From Trichomonas tenax (Eukaryota > Parabasalia > Trichomonadida > Trichomonadidae): a stretch of 64,000 nucleotides of DNA. The translations under genes were made by a program, and so were the position numbers. Under the pieces are notes generated by a model that was not told the origin of the DNA, searched no databases, and saw nothing but the letters and a program-made list of their open reading frames with translations. Positions within the stretch are counted from its first letter, which is position 1, and the number at the start of each line of letters is the position of its first letter. Location: assembly GCA_023091735.1 (NCBI GenBank), contig JALKBU010000183.1, positions 1-64,000 on the forward strand, written 5' to 3'. Positions 19,087 to 30,200 of the stretch are shown here, one piece after another.

Positions 19087-20109
19087 TTACGGGAAATACC
19101 GTACCCCGGCCTTCTGAAGAAGTCTTCTATAAGTTTTATCATCTATCCAATGTTCGTCAAATTTTTTCATGAGATATCGCCAATCTCGCATTTTTTCTGA
19201 TATATATGGGTGCTGTAGAACTGGCAATATAACCTCCATTGGTTCTTTGAGGAAAAATTCTTTATGTCGCGATATAATAACGAGTGCGAATGAAAGCAAA
19301 GCTGCAGTTCCATGTGCAATAAATCTGTCGAATATTCTAATTCTTAAAATCGGAGAAAAAGGCTGATTCATAAATGCTGATAAAAACCATTGAGGTATAT
19401 ACATATACATAACGATACCATCACGCTCAAAACGCTGATAAATCTTTTTGTACTGTCTTTCGAAAACAATTTGCCAAACTTTTTGTAAATCGTTCAATCT
19501 AGGAAAACCAGGCAAAAAATAGTGCCTTAATCCGAATTTTTCAGAGAACATAAGTTCTTTGAAGCAAGCGTATGCGCATTTCTCGTCCATATATGATAAA
19601 AGCATCGCAGCGTGAAAAGCCATTCCTTGTGTATAACCTAACTCTTTGTCAAAGAGGGAATAAGCTCTCAATATATTTCTGAGTGAATTTCTTGTAATAT
19701 CATCTGAAAACATCGCACAATCGGGCATTGTTCGATCAAGATCTTGCTCAATTGTGTTCCAACAATTGTATTCATCCTTCCATTCCTCTTGCGGTATGTC
19801 AGGAATGAGAGTGGAGACATTTGGCCACTCCCTTACCTTTACAGGAACCAAACATTCTTTGCATATCAGCCTTTTCCAAACTTCTCCCCTGTAAGTGTCT
19901 GGAATTCCTTTCATAAGGCGTGTATCGAGTTTAGTAAAATTGTTTGTCATGAACATTCTCTGCCATTTTAATTCTCTTTCTGATTCTTTCTTGGATTCGA
20001 ACGCCTGAATTTCCTGCTCTTTCTTTGACACCGCTGGCTCAGCCTTGACGCTATATCCGTATCGGTCTAACTTCGTGTGGGAAGTCTCAGACGAGCCGGC
20101 GGATGACAT
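19087..20109 (-). CDS. TBC-domain Rab GTPase-activating protein
   Basis: 340 residues. The TBC domain covers about 66-300: GIPDTYRGEVWKRL (68-81), the arginine-finger motif IxxDxxR as IEQDLDR (120-126), and the glutamine-finger motif YTQGM (159-163). Both catalytic residues, Arg126 and Gln161, are present, so it should accelerate GTP hydrolysis by a Rab. There is a 60-residue charged N-terminus and no extra PH, FYVE or membrane domain. The ATG at 20109 is the first in frame (the frame is open one TTG codon further). An initiator-like TTTTCAAAAAAAGTTG precedes it on the minus strand. Confidence 0.93.
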   Translation of the reverse strand: MSSAGSSETSHTKLDRYGYSVKAEPAVSKKEQEIQAFESKKESERELKWQRMFMTNNFTKLDTRLMKGIPDTYRGEVWKRLICKECLVPVKVREWPNVSTLIPDIPQEEWKDEYNCWNTIEQDLDRTMPDCAMFSDDITRNSLRNILRAYSLFDKELGYTQGMAFHAAMLLSYMDEKCAYACFKELMFSEKFGLRHYFLPGFPRLNDLQKVWQIVFERQYKKIYQRFERDGIVMYMYIPQWFLSAFMNQPFSPILRIRIFDRFIAHGTAALLSFALVIISRHKEFFLKEPMEVILPVLQHPYISEKMRDWRYLMKKFDEHWIDDKTYRRLLQKAGVRYFP

Positions 20110-21227
20110 CAACTTTTTTTGAAAATTTTTCTTTATATATAATTAGATTTCTCGTGACCTTTTCGATATAAACTGATGGGTATATATGCAACTGCTTTAC
20201 CAAATAAAAGTTGGTGATTAATCGAGTAAATTCCGAGAAAATACTGTTTTTCTAAAATGAATATTCTTTTATCAATATCTCTTTATCTGTGAGTAATATA
20301 GAAAAATTGCAAAGGTAACATATTTGTAATTTTTAGTAGAGATTAGAATGAATTGTTTTTGTAACATTTGTTGAGTTACTGTGATTTGCTAATAGTTCAT
20401 TTCTTCGAATATTTGTTTTTATGCCAGGCTTACGTTGGACTTTCCCTCCCACTTCTTGAGGTGAGGATGGCCATGGGGTCAAAACATCATGTTATCGATA
20501 AATGAAAAGATCAGACATTGACATTTCGAAAACTAGATTTTGGTATATTTTATTATAAAATTGCTGACTACATAGATTGTACATTCTATTTTCCTTCTTA
20601 GGGTGTGATATAAAGGAGTTAACAGTCGAAATTTAATTTTGACATGTAAAATCATATCTGACATATTCCAAATGATGTGTTGATGTTTTTGCTCTAAACA
20701 TATATATTATTCATTCAAAGTTTGCCCGATATTATTCTTGAGATTTGCTGATTTATTTGCTATGTAATCTAAGAAATATGACGATATTTATGTTGAAGAA
20801 TTTAAAACCTAATGAATTCATGACGGAAAAAGCAGCCAATCAAGCTTTATTTGCAGATTATATCAATGACAATAAAAATACCCTCTAATTTTGCTATATT
20901 TATACAAGCATTTTGATGTTGTGTGCTTTTTGACAAATAAACTTTATGATATATCATGTAAAAAAATTTTTTTTTTGATAAAACCTTCAAATTTTACCGA
21001 AGATATATTTGGAAAAGTGAAACTACAGGGACATTCTAAAAGTTAAGGCAAAAAGTTCCAGGAAAGTATAATAATAGCTAGAAAATCTCAAACATTAGTG
21101 AATTGATTTAATATTGAATTTTGAATCAAATATATTGTCTATAATCTCAAAAATCACACTCCTTTCTTTTGCCTTTGGGGTTCTATTATTGTGTGCTATC
21201 TAAAAAAGCGAGTTTAACATAATAAGT
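20110..21227. other. Intergenic, one motif pair
   Basis: About 1.1 kb, AT-rich, no gene visible. ttttgacatgtaaaatc around 20636-20652, followed at once by tctgacatattcc, is the recurrent TTTACATGNCAAA-type motif in reverse orientation, about 530 bases upstream of the TBC start. A G/C-richer patch lies near 20425-20475 with no recognisable feature. Confidence 0.4.
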
Positions 21228-22526
21228 TTATTTTGTATCTTTCAGAGCTTGTTCTTTTGGCTCTTCATAATAACCGAATAATTCTAATTGTGTGGAATAG
21301 AGACCACCTCTTCTCTGAACATTTCTAAGTCTAAATCTAATATATCTAAAGAATGCGCTTTTCTCACAATCCCAATGATGAGTTTTTTCATTTCCACCCA
21401 TATCTTCGTTGTTGTCTTTTACGTCAATCGGAATCCAATTCTCATTATCATCAGATCCTTCCCATGTGTATGAAACAGGATATTCCCAATAGCTGGACTC
21501 ACTTCCACTGCCCCAGCTGTATCCATTCATGGAAACTTTTCCATTGATGAAATCAAATTGCAAATAATTGTTATCTTTTTCTGTTAAATACCATCTTGGA
21601 TGTGACTCACGCTCTAAAAGCTCTCTAATTTTGATTGTGCACTCTGTAATCATAACTTTAGCAACAACAGCGCCACAATCGATTGGGTTTGCACCTTTAT
21701 TAAGTTTTCTGATATAATTAAAGATGCCATCAAACATATTATCTTTCTGATACAAGCACTTAGCGATCTTCTTGTTATATCTCATTTTCTGTTGTGTTTG
21801 CTTGCATTCGAGCAAAAGTCTCGATTTGAATGAATTCCAAAGCAGTGTTTTAGAAGAATCAAACTGAACAATTTTAGAGAATGATTCTATATCTTGGTCA
21901 ATCAATTGAGTAAAGTTCAAAGCTGATAATAAAACTTGTCCTTGTTCGTTATTTTCGATGATACGTGATATAAATGAAAACAGTTTGCCTTCGGACTCAA
22001 TTGTCAGCTGTGGTGAGTTAAGAATTCTTAATAAAATATTGATATCAAGATCGATTAATAGGTTTGGATTAATGTTATAAAATGATGAAGCAATTATATT
22101 AATTTCATTTGTTATGTCGAGTCCAAAAGGAAGTTTTTCTTCCAAAACAGATAAAGCGTTTCGATAATTAATATTTTCTTTTGGAATATCTAAGAGTTTT
22201 GTTAATAATTCTGTATTTCCTAAAGCAACAGCAACTTTCTTGAAAAATTCACGCTGCTCATTTTCGAATTTGACTTGTTTTCCGTTGAAAAAGTCTAAAA
22301 ATATCGGGAAATAAGTATTTGGGTCAGGAATTTCGAGCTTAAATGTATCAAGGAGCGGATCAATAAGATGAATTTCGGCAATTTTTGGTGAAATAAAATC
22401 AACAAAAAATTTATTGCACATATAAACTTTTCCATCGACGATGAGCTTGAAGTCATTTGATCCTTTTCCATGTCCGATGTTGTGTAGACCAGCTGAAGAA
22501 AGTTTAAAAGATTTAGTCTCGCTCAT
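21228..22526 (-). CDS. BTB-like / discoidin (F5/8 type C) domain protein
   Basis: 432 residues from MSETKSFKLS (ATG at 22526). The frame runs 15 codons further to 22571, but a TCATTTTTT initiator lies between the two starts, favouring the inner one. N-terminal part: NDFKLIVDGKVYMCNKFFVD (about 24-43), a BTB/POZ-like opening, then helical BACK-like sequence to about residue 260. C-terminal ~140 residues form a discoidin-like sandwich: NPIDCGAVVAKV, HPRWYLTEKDNNYLQFDFIN, NGYSWGSGSESSYWEYPVSY, and RYIRFRLRNVQRRG. Such BTB plus discoidin proteins are expanded in trichomonads and ciliates; they may be adaptor proteins. Divergent from the ARM-repeat gene across 89 bp. Confidence 0.75.
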   Translation of the reverse strand: MSETKSFKLSSAGLHNIGHGKGSNDFKLIVDGKVYMCNKFFVDFISPKIAEIHLIDPLLDTFKLEIPDPNTYFPIFLDFFNGKQVKFENEQREFFKKVAVALGNTELLTKLLDIPKENINYRNALSVLEEKLPFGLDITNEINIIASSFYNINPNLLIDLDINILLRILNSPQLTIESEGKLFSFISRIIENNEQGQVLLSALNFTQLIDQDIESFSKIVQFDSSKTLLWNSFKSRLLLECKQTQQKMRYNKKIAKCLYQKDNMFDGIFNYIRKLNKGANPIDCGAVVAKVMITECTIKIRELLERESHPRWYLTEKDNNYLQFDFINGKVSMNGYSWGSGSESSYWEYPVSYTWEGSDDNENWIPIDVKDNNEDMGGNEKTHHWDCEKSAFFRYIRFRLRNVQRRGGLYSTQLELFGYYEEPKEQALKDTK

Positions 22527-22615
22527 GAAAATATTTATAAAAAATGACAAATAAACCTTTAAAATTGACATGTAATTTTACAAAAAATGACTAAAGTCAA
22601 AAAATATAAAGATTA

Positions 22616-23938
22616 ATGGATTTAGCTTATAAAGAGAATACTAAGAAAAATACTAAAGAATTTCCCGACGTACACTACAAACCTGAGTTTGTGGAAGAGT
22701 CAGAGCTCTCTCTACTCATTCATCGAACAATTGATTCTGAAAATTCACCTGAAAACCTAATTAAAGCGCTCACTGACCTCAAAAACAATAAGTTCGATAA
22801 GTCACAAGCTGAATTTTACGTAATTGAAACGTCAAAAATTCTCAACTTTTTAATTCATTTGATAACAACACAAAAAGATGACGTGCAACAAGCAGCATTC
22901 GATACTATAATACAAATATCTGGACAATCTGAAGATCTAACTCTTCTACTCTTTGAACAAGGAATTTGTCCGATTTGTCGCGATTTTATTGAACACAACA
23001 ATCATATTTATGATGTAATAGCTCTAATGAATAATGTTTCGAGCTTTGAAGGAGTGTTTACGCGTAGAGTTTTAAAAATAGTTCCTTATACTCTGATTTA
23101 TCATCTTATTAATGATCATCAAAACCTCAAATTGCTTTCAACATACATATTAAATACGATAAAAGAGGTTCCATCTAATTCTAATTTGTTAAATTTCGGC
23201 TTTGATTGTTTGCAAGAGATAATTAAACTCAAAGATGTCGAATCTACGATTATCATCGTCAGTCAATGTCGGTTACAATGTATGAATCCTTCATTCAACC
23301 CATTTATGTCATTTTTGACTCAATTTCTATTAGATGGACTTCTAAACAGTATCAATTCTTCAAAAGTCCTCGAACAAGTTCTATGGTACGTAGGTACTTT
23401 AGTGAAGAGCAACAAGATTACTGCTATCGACAACAATTTATTCTCAAAAATATTTAATTATCATGCATCGAAAAACAATGACATACGACGAATGGCACTG
23501 TGGTGTGTTAACGAAATACTACTTAAAAATTTGGTTACAATCGAAACAAAATTCTTCATTAATTTCATTAACAAGAGTACTGAGATGATCTCTCAGTCCT
23601 CTTATGAAGTAAAGAAAGAGTATTCGATTTTGCTCATAGTGTCATTACTCAATACCAAAACTACAGAAATATTCGCTGAAATACTATCAAATATCAATTT
23701 TATCGCATTGATACGATGCTTTACAGATGTTGATGACAAGTGTGTACAACTTAATATTATAAAATTGATATTACATTTCCTTCGATTCCAAAAGTCGACG
23801 AATCCAACGGTAGACTTGGGTTCTATCTTTCCTGACGATATCATTGATTACATTCAAGAAGTTGGTGATAATGGATCGGCAGAATTATTGATCTTGTGTG
23901 ATGATTGCCTCGATGAATTGAGCAAAAATAATATATGA
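22616..23938 (+). CDS. Armadillo-repeat protein, importin-alpha-like
   Basis: 440 residues, almost wholly alpha-helical repeats of about 42 residues (DDVQQAAFDTIIQISGQSED; NNDIRRMALWCVNEILLKNL), in the style of importin-alpha ARM repeats, where stacked helices bind nuclear localisation signals. The NNDIRRMALWCVNEIL repeat is close to the W-N array of importin alpha, but most repeats lack the paired Trp/Asn. The N-terminus has few basic residues, so there is no convincing importin-beta-binding domain. It may be a divergent importin alpha or another ARM protein. Shares an 89-bp divergent promoter with the BTB gene; stop is TGA. Confidence 0.65.
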   Translation: MDLAYKENTKKNTKEFPDVHYKPEFVEESELSLLIHRTIDSENSPENLIKALTDLKNNKFDKSQAEFYVIETSKILNFLIHLITTQKDDVQQAAFDTIIQISGQSEDLTLLLFEQGICPICRDFIEHNNHIYDVIALMNNVSSFEGVFTRRVLKIVPYTLIYHLINDHQNLKLLSTYILNTIKEVPSNSNLLNFGFDCLQEIIKLKDVESTIIIVSQCRLQCMNPSFNPFMSFLTQFLLDGLLNSINSSKVLEQVLWYVGTLVKSNKITAIDNNLFSKIFNYHASKNNDIRRMALWCVNEILLKNLVTIETKFFINFINKSTEMISQSSYEVKKEYSILLIVSLLNTKTTEIFAEILSNINFIALIRCFTDVDDKCVQLNIIKLILHFLRFQKSTNPTVDLGSIFPDDIIDYIQEVGDNGSAELLILCDDCLDELSKNNI

Positions 23939-24591
23939 TACTTTTACATTTATATTTTTTATTATACATGTATTGTTTGTTTATTAGATAAAGTTATAGA
24001 TATAGATTTCGATTCAAAAAACAATTTTCTCGATTCCAATTGCTCACAATGCAAATACAAAGTTTCTACCTCATTCTAAATTTTTTTTACTTACTTGGTC
24101 GCTTAAAATTGCAAAATGAAATTCATGATCAATTAATCAGACCCTGATTAATTGATTTTGATAATATATTTTGATTTGCAATCTAATTTCACATATAAAT
24201 CATTATTTAAAATCATTTTATTTTTTTTTTGTTTTTCTTAGAAATTAATTTTTTTGATTAAAAATAATTATTATTAATTGAACAAATTCGGATTAGAATC
24301 AAATCCAATTAGAATTATTCCGCTTTATTTAAATAGCCACCATAGAGCAGATGAAGTTTCCAAAAATTATTTTGTCATTTGCCAATTGATTTCTGAAAAT
24401 CGTTATATTCAACCACTTCAAGAGTAACCATGTCATTTGACAGCGTTCCGATTACAGAGTCAGAAATGCATATGATGATATGATAAATAAACAGAATGTT
24501 AGCGACTTCTGGTTCATTGTCATTGTGATTAACTCGTAAGTAAAATAATTTCGATCAAATTTCGACAAAACACAAATGAACATTTTACAAA
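23939..24591. other. Intergenic between convergent genes
   Basis: AT-rich spacer with T and A runs. No coding or RNA feature that I can support. Confidence 0.4.
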
Positions 24592-25233
24592 TTAAACAGT
24601 ACAAACATGAGTAAAGGTAATTCCGGGCAAATATCCACGTGAGATAATATTAAAACAGCCCGGAGGTTCTACTGACAGTTTCACGCTTGGTGCTACTACT
24701 GCTTTATTCATCGGGATCTGCTCAATTGTTGTTACAGAGGCGGATGGATTATTGAACTGAACTGGCGGCGGTGGCATCTGCTGCATCGGTGCTGGCTGTG
24801 GAGGTGGCGCTTGCATCGGCTGGAATTGAGGTTGTGGGTTTCTCGGTTGAGTCTGTAGAGTTTGTGTTTGAATTATGGCGGGCTGTACTTGTTGAACTGG
24901 CTCAGATTTCTTGTTCGGCTGATTTTGAAAAACTGGTTGTTGTTGTGGCGGATATCTCATCGGTGTCTGTTGTGGAGACTGTGTTGGAATTTTCATTTGT
25001 TGCATATACGGATTCTCCTGCACGTAACCAATCTGGTTAGAGCCCTGCGGTGTCGGTGGATACTGCATGACTTGATATACCGGCATATTCTGCGGCATTG
25101 GAATGTATTGTTGATTGGCGTAATGATAGTACGGCGTCTGCTGCTGATACATGTTGGGCGGGTACATCCTGCTCTGCTGCATCGCGGCATGCTGCATCTG
25201 CGGTGCTTGACCGCGTGGATAGTTATAACTCAT
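24592..25233 (-). CDS. Pro/Gln/Tyr-rich low-complexity protein
   Basis: 213 residues. Residues 1-155 are Gln, Pro, Met and Tyr rich (QQTPYYHYANQQYIPMPQNM; PQFQPMQAPPPQPAPMQQMP), the composition of intrinsically disordered RNA-granule or scaffold proteins. The final ~45 residues are ordinary (PPGCFNIISRGYLPGITF) and may be a short binding segment. No named domain. G/C content is higher than the surrounding DNA, supporting a real, expressed gene. A second small frame starts 21 bp from its ATG on the other strand. Confidence 0.6.
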   Translation of the reverse strand: MSYNYPRGQAPQMQHAAMQQSRMYPPNMYQQQTPYYHYANQQYIPMPQNMPVYQVMQYPPTPQGSNQIGYVQENPYMQQMKIPTQSPQQTPMRYPPQQQPVFQNQPNKKSEPVQQVQPAIIQTQTLQTQPRNPQPQFQPMQAPPPQPAPMQQMPPPPVQFNNPSASVTTIEQIPMNKAVVAPSVKLSVEPPGCFNIISRGYLPGITFTHVCTV

Positions 25234-25254
25234 TTAATAAATTTGTAATGTAAT

Positions 25255-25458
25255 ATGGCCTCAAAAATTGTTTCTGTTCTCAATCATTCTATCATCCCTC
25301 AATTATTAAATGATTCTCAATATTTCAATGCGCTATCAATTTTTGAGAACATTAAAACTGAATTTCAGCGCAATTCAAAAAAGCTTCAAAATAAGATACA
25401 TTTTATTTTATTCTCCCAAAACACCAATTTTAGATCTGCTTTTGCTGTTTATACCTAA
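25255..25458 (+). CDS. Short ORF or gene remnant (67 aa), divergent from the Pro/Gln-rich gene
   Basis: ATG frame beginning MASKIVSVLNHSIIPQLLND, helical in character (NALSIFENIKTEFQRN), followed by a stop and non-coding AT-rich DNA. It could be the 5' end of a decayed gene or a small real gene. The 21-bp gap to the opposite ATG is unusually short. Confidence 0.3.
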   Translation: MASKIVSVLNHSIIPQLLNDSQYFNALSIFENIKTEFQRNSKKLQNKIHFILFSQNTNFRSAFAVYT

Positions 25459-27238
25459 ATCGGCATTAAAAATATAGTTTTGATTTTGTGGGAATTGAAT
25501 GGTTGAATAAACTATCGAAAAATCTTTGACACAATAGAAAAATTTGTGCAGCCGGTTAGAAATTCAAACATTTATTTAGTGCTTTTGTGTTATTTTAATA
25601 TTTTAAAACGATCTCCTCCTCAAATATGTTATAGAGTTCAAATCAAAAAATTTCGTGTTGATCGAATCAAAGGAGAACTCTCCTGTTAGTTACTAAATTC
25701 TCAGTCGTAGAATAGTGCGAACGTGTGATCGTTATGTTTCTCCAATAAATTGTAACCGATTATCAAATCATGAAGAGTACCACCTGCAATATGGCATCCA
25801 TCGACTTATAGCGATAACACGTTCACCGAAAATGTGCATATTTGTCAAGCATACACTATAAATATCAATGCTTTATGTTAATTCAATTTTGTTATCCATG
25901 TTTGCAATTGGTAAATCCCTTTCCAGGAGCACAAATCTCTTCTATTTCTATAGAATACACATATGTACACCAGTGAAGAGGGACAAAAACTAATATTGAA
26001 TGAAGTGGATTGATATTTTTTGCAAAATTATGAGCATTTGAGATTTTCATTGAACAAAATCTGCATTTATACCAATGGCTGGCATATATGTAGTTGCAGA
26101 TCGATTATACAGTGAAATTCAAAAATGGCTGAAATTTTTGGTTATTTGGTATTAACAAGTGATACAAAGCATAATAAAATTGTTAGTTTACGAAATTGAT
26201 GAAGATATAAATTTCTTTACAAATTTGCGAAATTTTGAATATAATTTGGCCACCTCTGTGATTGCGGAGGTAATACAGTTAGCTGACCAAAAATTCTCTC
26301 AAAACATTGACACTTTTTAATTATATTTTATCGTTTTAGTCGCATTTTTTTTGATCACAGTAACAAGCATTGATTATTTTTTTTTTTCCCGTTTTTGATT
26401 TTATTTTTTGATAGTTTAATTAAATATCGGTGAATTGCGTATTACTTTTGACTTTTTTTGTTCCGATATTTTTCAATATTAAGTTATTTCACATTTTATT
26501 GATGGATTTAATCACAGCATCATGTGGCATAGATTATTCCAATCAGCAAAGTTTCAATTAAAGATTGATATTTTTAATGTTTGTAAATCCAACTTTGCTT
26601 TTACCATTCTATAGCCTATACAATGCAAAGCTTATTTTACATTAGTACTGCTTTGATTTGATATTTTTCTCCATTTTTCTAATTTGAAAATTGATCTATT
26701 GTAATATGATTATGCTCATTGTGCATTGTTTGTTTTTCATTTACTCGGTTTCGTATCTTTATTTTTTTAGTAAGCTTTGATTTCCGATCTAAGTCATTGC
26801 ACTCAATTATTTAGGTCCAGTATTATAAATTTTTCAGTGACAGAGCTTCTAATATCTTTATATCTTTTTGAGAATTTATTTTTGATCGTGAAACAACCTT
26901 TTTATTGATACTACAATCAGTCGAAATATTATAGAATAATATTCGTTTGTCTCGCTAATGTTTATCTATTTTTTCGTTAAAATATCAACGAAATCTTGAA
27001 TAGAATGAAGTTCATGATGTATAAATATGATATTTGTACTAAGAACAAAAATGTAATGGGTCTGTAATATAACTACATTTTAATTCCAATGGATGAAGAG
27101 TTGTTCGTAAATTTACAATCATTATTTCGTTTCATCTAAAATCACATCAACGATCATATTCAAATCTCCTTTTTGAGATAAAGAAATTATGAAAAGGATT
27201 AAGATAGCAAACAATGTTTAAAAAATAAAAAAAATATA
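25459..27238. other. 1.8-kb AT-rich intergenic stretch
   Basis: Long T and A runs (for example around 26340-26400), no frame of note on either strand, no clear repeat or RNA gene. If there is a structural role (origin, boundary) it is not visible from sequence. Confidence 0.4.
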
Positions 27239-30200
27239 TTATTTGGTGGAATCGATTGCTGCGGCTTCTGCAGCTCCAGCGAGTCTCTTCTTTCTTCCAC
27301 CTTCGAATAGCAACTGAATTGCATGAACGCGACTCTTATTTTTGAGATTCGGTATAATTTGTGATTTGGCGATGTTTCTGAATGTAATAGACTCTTCTCG
27401 TGGCATCCTTCTTATGATTGTAGCAAGAATGACGTATAAATCAAAGAAATGATAATTAAGTGTGTCTACAAGTCCAATAGCAAAATATGCGGCTCCTATT
27501 GCTCCCATTTCATCCAAAAGCTCGTAAGAAAGGTTTGAATTAATAGGAAGTTCTTCTCCTTGAACAAAATATTTATTTGCTTTCATTAATGAAGGCTTCT
27601 TCATATTTCTTTTGATATTTTCTGTCTCAGCATCTTCAAGATCTTCGAATATTGTCTTTTCGATCGGTGTTAATGTGTTATATTTAAATTGAATTATCGC
27701 AGGTTTGATATATTGCATGTACACCTTTGGCTGCTCTTCACTTGACTCAATGTATAAAAGGAACTTCGAGTATTCTTGTAAAACAACAATGTTTCGAGGA
27801 TTTAGATAGTGAATCGCCTGAATTACTGTCCAGTAGACAGAAATGAAGAGTGGATCAGCTATAAGTGACTTGAGTGATCTCGTTGCTGATATAATAAATG
27901 ATGGAATCGAATAATTAGAATTCCATTGAATCATTTCGACTGTTGTTCTTCCAATCTTGGAATAACCCTCGATAAAGAAGTTATTGAGTTGTTTGTAGTG
28001 ACTTGCGAAGCATTCGAGGTATTCTTTCGCTTTGCAATAAGAAATAATTCCTCGAACTTCTTGGAAGTTTGCAGCGCTTCTTGCGATTGTCAATCCTGCT
28101 TCTATCTTGCTAGGAAGAGTTTGCGAGAAAGAGACATAACTTCTGAAGTATCTGAGAGCATAGCAAATGAGTAAAGTATCCTCTGGATCTAAATCAAAAG
28201 TTGCAATTTTCTCAATTAATTGTGGCTCTTTTTGCATATTGTGTCCGAATTGTTGACTATAAGTTAGCAAAGCTTTGAGTTGTTTGATTTCCATTTGGAA
28301 ATTAGCAATGAAAACATCCAAAGATATATCCTGATTGTAGTAAATCAATGCTTGTGCTTTCTTGTTCTTACGCATTTCTAATATTGGATTTGAATATATT
28401 TTCGCAAGTGTTTTGATGTATTCTCTGATGACATTTGATTTCTCGTTTGTCACAGAATGATATTTGCAGACTTCAATAAATGTGTCATCATCAAGTTGTT
28501 CGTAATCTATTCCGTTTAATATTGTCTTTGATATTTCCATTGCTGACTTAGTTGCGAACTTAAACAAGTCCAAATACATTTTCCTGTCATTCAACAATCC
28601 GCAGATCGCATCGTACATGTTTTGATCGACTTGGAGTGTTGAATGAGTGCAGAATGAGTTGATTAAAGCTGCATCATCGATAAGTTCATTGTTGACTGTT
28701 GATGGAGTAATTGAAGATTCCATTGCGAGATTTGCGATTGATGTTGTGAACCTTGGAGGTTCATAATTAAATCTTTCTGAGACAGGAATCGAGAACAAAT
28801 TTGGATGATCGCCAACAAATCTCATGTGAATATCATCCAATGGCTTTTGGACATCGATGTGCGTGAATTTAGAGATGTTTAACTCAACATATATCAAGAA
28901 ATCTTTATCATAAATTGGCCAATCCTGGAAATCTAAGTTCTTGATATATGATAACATTGCATCCTTGAAGTTCGCTCCTGAAAGCTTTGATTCTGTCAAG
29001 AATTCGAACAAACAGGCATTCGAAGCATCTAAGTTTGCAATATAACTCATGACATCGCGGCCTACATATATATAAAAGTTATAGAGATCTCTTGCATCAG
29101 TTATCTTGAATTGCTCCAAATAAATATGAATACTCTTCTTTGTTTCGTCATCATCCAAGTTTAGCTTCTTAGCAAATGCAGCAGCTTTAGATGCAACAGT
29201 GATTGAGCTCGATGAAATAATAATATCTTTGATTTTAGCAACTAATTCAACAGTTGAATCGGGATATTTCATGAAATAATCGAAACATATATCAGGGAAC
29301 AATCTCGTCATCATTAATACAGGACTTAATAATGTATAATCATATTGTGTTGTGTGAGCAACCAATGTTAGAGATTCTCTTAAAGCATCAAAATAAACAT
29401 TCCTTTCTCCTAATTTATGTGATAATATATCTGTATCAATCAGTTTTGAGAATGGCGGTAAATCATAAGAAATTTGATCAATTGTGATGACGAAGTCAGT
29501 TCCAATGTATGATTTCAGTAGTTTAGCAAGTAAATCTTTGGCTCTCGCGAGAATAAATTGATCAGTGAGATTTGTGTTGTTCAAAAACTTGAAATAACTT
29601 GCTGATGCACTTACAGAAGCATTGATACTGAATGATTCATTAAATAATGGCAACAATGAAGTAAACTTATCTTTTCCGAACACTACTGATAAACTATTAA
29701 CAATTTCAAGACAGCAATGAAGTTCGTGAGCATTAATAATGTTCGAATGAATAATAAAATCAATGACTAATCTCAATTCTTTCGCGTTGATTGTTTTTGT
29801 TAATGATTCAATTGCAGCATTAGATAAACTGTTTTGGACACTTAAAGCAGCATCTAAAAGATAGATAACACGCTTTTGACTGAATCCTCGAAGTAACTTT
29901 TCGCCGATTGCTGAATCAATGTTTCCTAATAATGAAACAACTGTGTTTTTCTGTACCCATGTTTTTGTTTTTGTCTTCAAAAGAATTTCGATTGCTTTAG
30001 AGTATGTATCTGATAAACTTTTATCTTCTAAAAACGTTGGATCTAGATTCGATAATAAGGGACACAAACCATCAACAGCGTGAGAAAAGAATTCATCTGA
30101 TTTAGAGAGATAATCTGTAAGTAATTCGACGCCAATTCGATGAATCTTTGCGTTTTCTGGTGATTTTTGAATGAAGAAAGATATAGCATCTAATTTCGCA